In this document: in pieces, positions 23,467-31,166 of the stretch | Layout of the letters: every line of letters begins with the position of its first letter | Position numbering within the stretch: position 1 is the stretch's first letter | Source: Gonium pectorale | Lineage: Eukaryota; Chlorophyta; Chlorophyceae; Chlamydomonadales; Volvocaceae | Reading direction: 5' to 3' | NCBI GenBank assembly: GCA_001584585.1 | Contig: LSYV01000017.1 | Location: forward strand, 2,159,589 to 2,190,754 | Length of the DNA: 31,166 bases | Position numbers and translations under genes: made by a program | The notes under the pieces: generated by a model | The model's database searches: none | The model's input: only the letters and a program-made list of their open reading frames with translations | Told to the model about the DNA's origin: nothing

Positions 23467-24363
23467 TTCGTTACAGTACCCCCGACGCTGGGGGACCCGG
23501 CCTGCCACCGGAAAATCACTGCGAAAGTACGGGCAGCAAGGCAGCACCAGCAGACAAACCAAGCAATGAAACAGTGGCCGAGTGCTTAACCCAATCAGGG
23601 GGCCCACGGCTGGGTTGGGAAGAAACCCACACACGGGCCGTGCACAATAGAGGCCCGCCACCCAAGTGGGCCGGCGCACCCCTGGAGCGATAGTCCGCAC
23701 GCCGTTAGGATAGTGAGATTGAAAACTTTGGCATGAATTCGAGTCGGCCTTGAGTGCGAGTTCGGAGCCTTCCGACGGTTCCGAGTACAATTTTGATAGC
23801 GTTGCTGCGGACCGTGCTCCAGGGGGGAGCGATGCTCCAGGGCGGAGCGGGGTGAGAGCGTTCGGGCCACTAGGGCAAAGAATATGTTGGAAACTGGGAA
23901 ACACGCTGCCCAGCAGCCACAAACGAGACGAGGCAGGATGCCTCACCTGTAAACTCCAAATTTATCCCCCGTCTTGCTCAGCTGCTAAAACAACGCAATG
24001 CGCCACGTGGGCGCTGGCTGTGGGTAGCAGCTGCACGTACAGGGGCGGCTGCCAAGCACCTCGCCGCCGCCGCCATCACCACGGCGGCACGCTGCTTCTG
24101 CTGCCATGATGGCCGGGGCTTGCAGGGGTTTGCGGGATAGAGGCCGCAGTTGCATGAGCTGTACGCTGTGGGGCACTGCCTTCCCATGCGTTCACCCGCC
24201 CTGGCATAGCTGCAGCAGCCCTAGCCGCCTTTGCAATTCTTCCCGCCGCCAATGCCGACACAGCGCAAACCCGACGGAAAGCCCCTCGGGGTGTAACTTA
24301 CTACGCATGCACACGGCTCGCATACCCGGGAAGTTAGACAGGCAAGTGCAGTATTTTTTGCCA

Positions 24364-24368
24364 GGTTA
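24364..24368 (-). terminator. Possible poly(A) signal for the small membrane-protein gene
   Basis: The plus strand reads TTACA, so the minus strand reads TGTAA, the volvocine polyadenylation signal. It lies about 840 bases past the stop of the gene at 25211-25864, a long but possible 3' untranslated region. A chance match is also possible. Confidence 0.3.
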
Positions 24369-25210
24369 CAAGCAGCCGCAAAGGATGGGGATCCTGTACA
24401 TACGTGTGAAAGCCGCCCCACGAATCCGGCCTTCAGAGAACCGACAGTGAAGCCTTGAATAGAAGGCACATGGCACCGAACGGAACCGACACATCGAACG
24501 CTACTTTAGCCCATTAATGAGTACGGGAACAGCAATGACTCGAACATAAAATACGGCGGGTCGTACAACGTACATAGATCGGCGGGACAGTCTGTTCCCG
24601 GATTCAGTTCCCGCTCACGAAACGAAACGGCAAATCAAATCCTGCACTTGTTGGGACTGAGCGACTCTCGTTCTGTAACTGACACTCCGTGCGTGGCATG
24701 GTGATCCCATGCAGCAGCCCCAACAAGAAACAAATAGGAAACCTGCATCAGACGCACTACAGTACGACCCGGCTGTACGGGAAGCAACACACACATACCC
24801 ACTTAGTACATGGCGGATTGCACTCGCTCTTCGCCTCGAGCTCTGGCCTACCCAGCTAAATCCCTGCAGTGCTGCACTCTGCCCGCTCCCAATGCCTACG
24901 CTCCTAAACATCCATTGTCATGCATGCAGTCCCTCCCCTCCACACTTTATCTCTCCTCCACCGCTCTTGCGCTTGTGCACCGCAAGCTCGACTCCCACCC
25001 ACGCGTGACTGTCTCTGTGAAAGACAATACCGCCCCGCCGCTCCGCTGCCAACTCCAATAGGAACCCCGCCGCAACCCTGCGCCCCAGGGGCGTGTAGGC
25101 AGGCCCCACACAGGAAACGGGGCTTCAACTCATTAGCCGGGAAGCGAGGCCGGGGGACCCCAGCAGCTCAGACCCGAGGCCCAGGACCCCGGCGGCCCCA
25201 AGAGCCCAGC

Positions 25211-25864
25211 TCAGCTCGGAGGCCAGAAGCTGGCAATCTTCATCCCCGACAACCGGATGTAGAGGACAATCGTAAGGCCGACGATGACGCATGCGATATC
25301 CCCCACCACCGAGTCGCCAATGAAGTGGTCCAGCAGAGCCCACACGCCGCGCCAGAAGATAATGACCCCCAGAATGGCCGTCAGCGTTACGCCGACGGTC
25401 TGCAGGTCCGCCTCCAGCTTGTGCTCGAACTCCGTGATGACGTCCTCCGGCACGGGCGTGAACACGGGGGGCGGCTGGGTCTTCTTGGCGGGGGGCTTCG
25501 CGGGCACGAGCTGCGCGCTGGCCGATGCGGACTGGGTGCTAGGCAGAGCCGTGGCAACCGCAGCGGCCGTCGCGACGCCGGTGGCGCGCTCGGAGCTCTG
25601 GGATGGCGCGGTGCGGACGCGCGCATCGGGCCCAGCCGAGGGGTTGCCCCCGGACGCAGCCCCGGTGCGTAGCGACTGCTGCTGCTGCGCGCGCTCAGAT
25701 GCGAGCACGCCGCGCCCCGTGGGCAGCGATGCGCCCGCCGAGGCGCTGTTCACGCGAACGACCGCATTCTGTCTCCGCGGCAGTAAAAGCCGATTCGATT
25801 CGCGGTTAAGGCGCACAATAGAAGAGCTTGTGGTGGTCTGGCAAGAACCGGAAGCCAGCCCCAT
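25211..25864 (-). CDS. Putative plastid protein with two membrane segments, 217 residues
   Basis: I do not recognise the family. The first 45 or so residues are rich in Ser, Arg, Asn and Val, with almost no acidic residues and a VVRVNSASAG stretch, as in algal plastid transit peptides. Residues about 50-135 are low-complexity Ala/Ser/Pro/Thr. The C-terminal 78 residues look conserved and structured: an acidic helix EDVITEFEHKLEADLQTVG (140-158), a hydrophobic segment about 157-178 containing FWRGVWALLD, a short loop, a second hydrophobic segment about 187-203, and a tail ending SFWPPS. The layout resembles small thylakoid or envelope proteins of cyanobacterial descent, which is inference only. 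It is a single exon. It is divergent from the MED16 gene across about 680 bases. A CCCCCGCAG just upstream on the minus strand could be the acceptor of an intron in the 5' untranslated region. Confidence 0.7.
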   Translation of the reverse strand: MGLASGSCQTTTSSSIVRLNRESNRLLLPRRQNAVVRVNSASAGASLPTGRGVLASERAQQQQSLRTGAASGGNPSAGPDARVRTAPSQSSERATGVATAAAVATALPSTQSASASAQLVPAKPPAKKTQPPPVFTPVPEDVITEFEHKLEADLQTVGVTLTAILGVIIFWRGVWALLDHFIGDSVVGDIACVIVGLTIVLYIRLSGMKIASFWPPS

Positions 25865-26543
25865 ACCGCACCAGCGTCTGCGGGGGAGGTTTCAGCGTGT
25901 GGCGCTCAGGCAAAGCAAACTTCGAGCAGGCAGGCGCTGCCGCAGCGCTTCATATGGCTTGCAAGCGATAACATGTGTGGCCACCAAGCGCCCAGCGACG
26001 TCAAACGTCTCGGGCAGGTCGCTTACCTTAACGGCCTTCCTCACTCGCCCGCCCTTGGCGATATGTTAATTCAGGGGTATAGATGCAGGAGGCAGATGAG
26101 CAAGTAGGGGCTGGCGTATCCGAGGCCTCCGACGGAGGTGTGGCTGTGGAGGCGAGCAGCTGCGACGGGCGCGACGGGGAGCCCCCGGCCCCGCGTTTAT
26201 GGTTTTGGTCGACAGCAAAGATTACCGGCAGCTTCTGTGCGAGGGTCCGTCTTGTCTGCCTTGGCGACCCTGCGGGACCTGCTCGTCCGACCTTGTCGTT
26301 CACCCCTTGGGTTGGGACTTGTCGCAATTCCCTGACATTGCCCGCACATATCCTTTGATTTCAAACTGAGAAAAAATGGGCGCGACGGGTTTGCGCGGGT
26401 TTGGCCCTCTGTGCTCCCGTGCGCCCTCCTTCGCTGAGGAAGCAACCTGTATAAGATGCTTTTGATTCAACGATTAATTTCAGCAACGGTTCTAGTCCTT
26501 GCTGTAACATCCTAGCGTGTTCCTTGGGCGGGAGCAGAGCGAT
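25865..26543. promoter_or_regulatory. Divergent intergenic region, presumed shared promoter
   Basis: About 680 bases separate the starts of the minus-strand membrane-protein gene and the plus-strand MED16 gene, so both promoters should lie here. No specific element is identifiable. Short open frames on both strands lack motifs and are not credible genes. Confidence 0.4.
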
Positions 26544-29500
26544 ATGTATGGCCTTACACACCCCGTCAAGCTGGAGGCCGACGTACTGGCCTCACAGACA
26601 TTCTCGCACGCCGGCCTGGTATCGGCCCCTCCGATCGGCGCCTGCGACGATGACGTCCCGCCGCCCGTCCCGGACGAGCTGCTGCCGCCCTCCGAGGAGC
26701 TGCTGCGGGGGCAGCTCGCCGCGGTGCGCCTCCCCGTCGGCAACGCGGCCCCCACGCAGTCCGCATGGTGCGCCGTGAGTAACCTCATCGCCGTCGCGCT
26801 CTCCCCCGAGCCGGGCAGCAGCGTGGCGCAGATCCTGGTGCTGGAGCCCTCCCACCCGGAGGACTGCACCGCGCTGGAGCTGCCGATGGCTGGTGAGTCG
26901 CGCCCATCCGTGCGAGGCGCTCTGCCCCGCCCACCCCAACGGCCCATCCGCCTCTGCAGCGCCTCCTGTAGCCCATTGCTCGCTCGCACTCCATGCGTCG
27001 CGGTTATGCATCGTCGTCATGCGTCGTCGTCCCAAAGCGCTCACCGATTCGCCGACTCGGCCCCTCCACTGCACCCCGGATCCAGGCCCCGGCGATCACG
27101 TGAGCAGCCTGGAGTGGTCGTGGCCGGGCCAGCGGCGCGCGCTGCTGAGCGCCACCGCCTCGGGCCGCGTGGTGGTGTGGACCCAGCCGTCCCAGCAGGT
27201 GAGGTCAAGGGCGGTGGTGGAAGTGGTGGTGGTGGTGGTTTCGGCAAGCAACGCGGATGGCGCCCCGTGCTGTGTGGCGCTCGGGATCAGGGTCAGTAAC
27301 CTCGATCGGGAGGCAGGCTGGGGCGGGCGGATGGTGGCGTCGCAAGGAGCTGGGCACCACGCAGCACGGAGCTCGAGGTAGGGAGGCGGCGACAGAGGAG
27401 GCAGGGATGGGGATAATGAAGAGGGGGAACGGGTTGCGTCGCGGACACCGAATCGCATACTCAATAGCAGCAGTGATGGCGGTCTTGGCGGACTTGTAGA
27501 CGACCTGCAAGACTTCGACGCCAGCGAGGAGCGAGCTGCGCTGCGGCGTACCTTCGACGGTCGTAGTCGCTGATAAATTTCAGTAGAGGCGGAGGAAAGC
27601 CCATGCCCACCCAACCCAACCCAACACGGGGACGGACTGGCACAGCGCTGGCGCCGCGGGCGCGGGCCTGCCCAGACGGATTTTCTCAATGGCACTGACC
27701 CGATCACCACTTTGTACTGACCTACGGCGGCTATGGGGTGTGGGGGCCGCAGCGGGTGGACCGCCGGCCGCCGTCCTGCCGCACCTGGGCACCTCCTTGT
27801 GCGGCCATCACCTCCTTGGTCGTTGTCTCCGTTGCGTGCTCCTAGTGCGCCGGGGTGCGGCATTGCGTCCCGGGCTAATGGCGGTCCGCCCAGCCGCATG
27901 GCGCCAGGAAGCAGCAGGACACGTGGCCGTGGGGATGCGAGCGGCCCCGTGGCGGCCGTGAGCGGACCGGCGGGGGGAGTTGGGGAAGCGCCCAGCCGCA
28001 CGGGATCCGCGAAATATGAGGCCGGGCGCGGCCGCGCGTGGCCGGGCGGCGGCTGCGGGCGCGTGTGCGGCATGCAAAACGCTGCGCGCGTCCCAAGTAG
28101 GGTGCGAGCGGCGGATGCGGGGATTGGGCTGGCTGCCGTACCGGGGGCAGCGCCGGCTGCGGACTGGCTGGCACCGTGGGCATTGCGGGCTTGATGCCGC
28201 TGCCCGTAGCAGGCACGCTCGCATCCCAACATACGTACCCACCCATGCCCACGACGGCCGTGGTCACTTTGGTCGCCGCAGGGACAGGACGAGTCGGTCT
28301 TCCCGCGCTGCATCGACGACTGGCACGGACAGCTGCTGCTCGACGCCGGCGACTCGGCCGCCAGCGGCAGCGGCGGCGCGGGCTCAAAGACCGGCGGGCC
28401 GCAGGTCAAGGTGGAGCCCGGCGGTGCCGCTGCCGGCGTCGTCGCCACCGGAGCGCATGTGCAGGTTAAGGTGGAGCCTGGCGCCGACGGGGCCGATAGC
28501 GGCGGCGGCGCCGTCGCCGACCAGTCGGCGCACCTGGAAGCAGCGGCGGGGGCGCACGGTGCGGGGCACGGGGGCCCCTGGCGCCTTCCGGCTCTGGCGG
28601 GCGTGTGCTGGCTGCGGCAGCCGGCGGGCGGCCGCGCCTGGAGCACGGCAGCGCTGGGCGCCAAGCGGTTGGACAGCAGCGGCCCGGAGGGCGGCGGCGG
28701 AGGGGGAGGGGCCGGCAGCGGGGAGAACTTTGACAGCCTGTTCAGCGAGCCGGCGGTGGCGGGGGTAAGAGGGCAAGGGGGGGAGGGGCGGCGGGTGTGG
28801 GGCGAGATGGATCTCCGCGGCGGGTCTCTGGGGAGGAGGGGGCTGGTTCCGTATGGCACGGAGACCCCTGCCGGCTGGAAGCGCCCAACCCGTCCGTGTT
28901 GTACCTGGCACACTTGTTAGAAGGACGTTTAGGTAGGGCTGGCGCCCGGACGCAGCCCCACGTCTGTGACCCGCCTATCCCCACACAGGCGACGGGACGA
29001 TGGTGCTGCTGGCCAGCACGTTCACAACAAACCCAAGTCCTCAAACCCCTCCCCCCCAGGCTGCGCCGCCTTGAGTTGATGGGCCGGGCTCGGGGCCGCC
29101 TCCTCGGGGTGGCTCAGCGTGCACGTCCCGCTTCTCATTCACGAGTGCTTGTCCCCGTCCTCACTGCAGGCTGTGCCGCACTGGGCCCGACCTCACCAGC
29201 TCACGGCGGCAGTCCTCACGGCCGACGGCGTCCTGACCCTCCTGTGGGCGCTCGCCTCCAAGCTGCCCAACACGCTGTCATGGCACCGCTCGCGGCCCCT
29301 GCACGTCCCGGCGCCGCCGCCGGTGGCATCGGCGGCAGAGCTCCCGGACGGGGCCGACGGCGGGGATGCGGCGGCGCCGGGCGACGGAGGCGGCGGCGCC
29401 GGCGGCGGCGCGCTGCCGCCCGAGTGGCGGCTGGCGCACGGCAGCATGGCGGCGCTGCACGACGGCACGCTGTCGCTGGCGGTCGTGTACGACAGGCGGC

Positions 29501-31166
29501 GGGACGGCGTGTACGTGTACGGCATGCGGGGCAACCCCACGCTGGGCGGCAGTCCCGTGGGTCAGCCCGGCGCGGCCGTCCCGCCGGCGGCGCCCACAGC
29601 CACCTCGGCGGCGGCGGCGCCAACCGTGTCATTCCAGGTTGGTGTGGGAGGTGCGCTGCAGGCAGGGAGGGAGGGAGGGGCCCAGCGGCGGGCATTGTAG
29701 TTGCTTCATCATCTGCAGAGGTTGCCGGGGTTTCCGTACACGCCAGAGCACTAGCGGGCCAGTGCCACCCCTCAGGCGGAGGTGGATACACGACACGTGG
29801 ACTGTTGGGCAGCACAAGGACGGCGTAAGCACTCACTGTTGCGGCGTGCATGGTTGTCGTCGGCTTCGTTGGCAGGCGTAGCAATGTGGACCTGCGGACC
29901 GACGGGCCAACGGTCAGGCCGTCCTCTTCCAACCTCAAAACTCGCCCGTCCGCAGGCCGCCCTGGCCCTGCGCGAGGGCGTCTCCGCGCGGCAGTGCCGA
30001 CTGCACGTGTCCGGCTGCGCGACGCGGCGGCTCTTTGTGCTGGGGCAGGAGAGTGTCGCGGGCGCCGCGGCGGGGGCTGGCGACGCGGGGGCAATCGGGA
30101 GTTGTGACCGGGAGGTGGCGCCCGTGGCGGTGGTGGCGAGCTTCCGGGCCGAGAGCCCCGACGCCGGCGGCGGCGCCAAGGCCGCCGCCGGCGGCGGCGT
30201 CACCACCTGGCGCTGCGAGCGCTACTCGCAGCTGCTGCTTGCGCGCTGCGGCGGCGGCGACGGCGGCGGCGGCCGCTGCGAGTGGGAGCCGCCGGCGGCG
30301 GCCGGCCCACCTGACATGTCGCTGCTGGCGGGCGGGAGAGCGCTACCGTGCCACAGGTCGGTCCTGGCCGCCCGCTGCGAGGCCCTCCGGCGGCGCCTCC
30401 CGCCTCCCGGCGCCGACGGCGGCGGGAGCCCCGTCCTGCTTGAGCTGCCCGACGCGGACCCCAATGCTACGGCGATCACCCTGCACGCGCTGTACGAAGG
30501 CGGCGGTGACGGCGCCGCCGCCGCCGCGTCGGCGCTTGGGGACCTGCTACCGGCGCCGCTAGCGGCTGCGACGGCGGCGCTGGCGGAGCAGCTGGGGCTG
30601 GGGGAGCTGGCGGCGGCGGCGGCCGCCGTCGCCGCCGCCGTGGGCCCGCGGCTGTCGGTCTCCGGTACGGACGGATCCAAGCTGGCGCTCTGTTTTGGAT
30701 CCGCGGCATACGTTCTGGATTCGGAGAGCCTGGAGACGCTGGCCTCGGAGGACCTGTGTGCGTGCCGGGCTGGGGCGGGGCGGGGCGGGGCGGGCAGCAG
30801 GTCCCAATGCGCGAACGCGTATATGGGTGTCGTACATGTGTCCTCACAGCGTGCTCGGACAGTGCACGTATGTGTGTGTTGAAAAGGAACAACGTATGTG
30901 TGTGTGTACTGCGATAGTTTGGGCTGGGTCACCCGCTGGGAGGGCTTGGTGCTGGTGAGCTCAGCTGATTCAGCTTCTGGTTGTGCGCAAGGGTTGGGAG
31001 GGAGCCGGGCTGTCAGCTGCACCGGAAGAGAAGAAGGCGTGTTGCGCTGCGGAGGGGGGGGCGCCGAGCGGTGAGGCCAACGGTGATATCTGAAGGGATG
31101 CGCGAGGGTGGGCGACAGCCGGCTCGCAGCGCAGCGCTGGAGCGCTCCCCGGGACCCATTCGGTGG
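26544..31166 (+). CDS. MED16: Mediator subunit 16 with an internal BTB domain (5' part)
   Basis: A tail-module subunit of the Mediator complex, linking transcription factors to RNA polymerase II in the nucleus. Supported exons are 26544-26892, 27086-27198, 28282-28764, 29170-29637 and 29956 to about 30757, with GT-AG borders and joining phases. The gene runs off the window. MED16 similarity, judged against the plant protein from memory: SAWC..SNLIAVAL (about residues 73-88), the propeller block ending VVVWTQPSQ (145-153), RPHQLTAAVLTADG (322 on), DGTLSLAVVYD, and VTTWRCERY (Trp556). A BTB/POZ-like domain follows at about 590-700 (DMSLLAGG..LPCHRSVLAARCEAL, then LLELPDADPNATAITLHALY). After it comes a strand, GSKLALCFGSAAYVLDSESL, that again fits MED16. 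Two VKVEP motifs are at 196-200 and 216-220. Long Gly/Ala-rich linkers are typical of volvocine proteins. Start: the ATG before YGLTHPVKLE. The exon 5 end is tentative. Confidence 0.8.
27199..28281 (+). other. MED16 intron 2, 1083 bases
   Basis: Lies between the exon ending WTQPSQQ and the exon starting GQDESVFPRC. No exon is needed to keep the frame (phase 0 on both sides), and no MED16-like block is missing that I can name. It is long for this gene, so a small extra exon cannot be excluded. Confidence 0.55.
30313..30645 (+). other. BTB/POZ domain coding segment within MED16
   Basis: The translated frame shows the BTB core signature in order: D-M-S-L-L-x-G-G, P-C-H-R, S-V-L-A-A-R and a following E-A-L-R; then the second strand-helix unit LLELPDADPNATAITLHALYE; then the helix pair ATAALAEQLGLGELAAAA. 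These match the D-V-x-F-x-V-G-G..H-R.VLAARS, L.D.D..AF..LL..IYTG and A..L..A..YGL..L blocks of the BTB family. There is no stop or required splice site between it and the flanking MED16-like sequence. BTB domains mediate dimerisation and cullin-3 or repressor binding. Which of these applies here is unknown. Confidence 0.8.
30758..31166 (+). other. Presumed MED16 intron running off the window
   Basis: After the donor at 30758 the frame becomes Cys/Arg/Gly-rich without family character and stops at 30882. GT- and GGGGC-repeats appear, as in introns. No MED16 exon is recognisable before the edge. Confidence 0.5.
30772..30794. repeat. (GGGGC)4 tandem repeat
   Basis: Four GGGGC units plus GGG, just past the presumed donor of MED16 exon 5, so probably intronic. 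The G-runs could form a quadruplex. Confidence 0.85.

Larger units (their letters stand above)
22211..25210. other. Long intergenic stretch between F-box/LRR and small membrane-protein genes
   Basis: No gene is supported. Open frames here are long only because of base composition, and they overlap on both strands. The stretch holds a third short copy of the dispersed GACCCGCGGG repeat (22321-22345), a CCGCCA-rich tract ending in a possible acceptor (22637-22676), an AGAC microsatellite, and a minus-strand TGTAA (24364-24368) that could serve the gene at 25211-25864. Confidence 0.5.

Noticed and set aside
26083..26358. 91-codon plus-strand open frame upstream of MED16, with an overlapping minus-strand frame
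   Set aside because: No motif and no conservation signal, and it lies in the divergent promoter region.
27096..28913. 605-codon open frame on the minus strand
   Set aside because: It lies opposite MED16 exons and an intron, is Pro/Arg/Ala/Ser low-complexity throughout, and has no motif. It is explained by high GC on the strand opposite a GC3-biased gene.
28989..29060. Possible extra MED16 exon between exons 3 and 4
   Set aside because: A CACACAG acceptor is present, but no good donor follows, the frame gives no MED16-like block, and exons 3 and 4 join without it.
29776..29824. Possible small extra MED16 exon between exons 4 and 5
   Set aside because: It has acceptor- and donor-like borders, but 49 bases would break the phase between exon 4 and exon 5, which join directly in phase 0.
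29216..30094. 292-codon minus-strand open frame
   Set aside because: Antisense shadow of MED16 exon 4 and the start of exon 5. It is Arg/Pro/Ala-rich with no family character.
30758..30882. Extension of MED16 exon 5 to the in-frame stop at 30882
   Set aside because: The extension is Cys/Arg/Gly-rich, crosses a GGGGC repeat and would end the protein without the rest of MED16. An intron starting GTGCGT at 30758 is more likely.

Overview
The window looks like nuclear DNA of a volvocine green alga (Chlamydomonas/Gonium/Volvox group). The base composition is GC-rich, and genes are split by many short introns with GTGAGT-like donors and (C)GCAG acceptors. Coding exons are strongly GC3-biased. The first gene is very close to the periplasmic arylsulfatase of this group. 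No bacterial-type operon, CRISPR array, rRNA or tRNA was seen. The species cannot be fixed from the sequence alone.

Layout. (1) 1-3031: no intact gene, but a decayed F-box exon fragment lies on the minus strand at 1152-1268. (2) 3032-9536 (+): a complete 16-exon arylsulfatase gene of 644 residues, with signal peptide, CXPSR formylglycine motif and metal-binding motifs. (3) 9537-12796: intergenic, with no supported gene. (4) 12934-22210 (-): a tandem family of F-box/leucine-rich-repeat-type genes. The 5' member (19208-22210, four exons, 638 residues) is intact. The second member (12934-18028) has the same exon plan but carries an in-frame stop created by a 24-nt insertion, a +4-nt frameshift in the LRR exon, an extra truncated copy of exon 3, and an inserted decayed retroelement (about 14580-16360, + strand) with gag-like and NPPF adenine-methyltransferase-like regions. 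(5) 22211-25210: intergenic and repeat-like. (6) 25211-25864 (-): a single-exon gene for a small protein with two membrane segments and a plausible plastid transit peptide. (7) 26544 to beyond the right edge (+): the 5' half of a gene for Mediator subunit MED16.

The most interesting signal is in the MED16 gene. Its fifth coding exon (29956 to about 30757) reads in one uninterrupted frame through MED16-like sequence, then a clear BTB/POZ domain, then MED16-like beta-propeller sequence again. This suggests a BTB domain nested inside a Mediator tail subunit. The same protein carries two VKxEP motifs 20 residues apart, which fit SUMO/synergy-control sites.

The genes do not form one pathway. The arylsulfatase serves sulfur scavenging, the F-box/LRR cluster is a rapidly duplicating and decaying family, and MED16 is a general transcription co-regulator divergently paired with the small membrane-protein gene.
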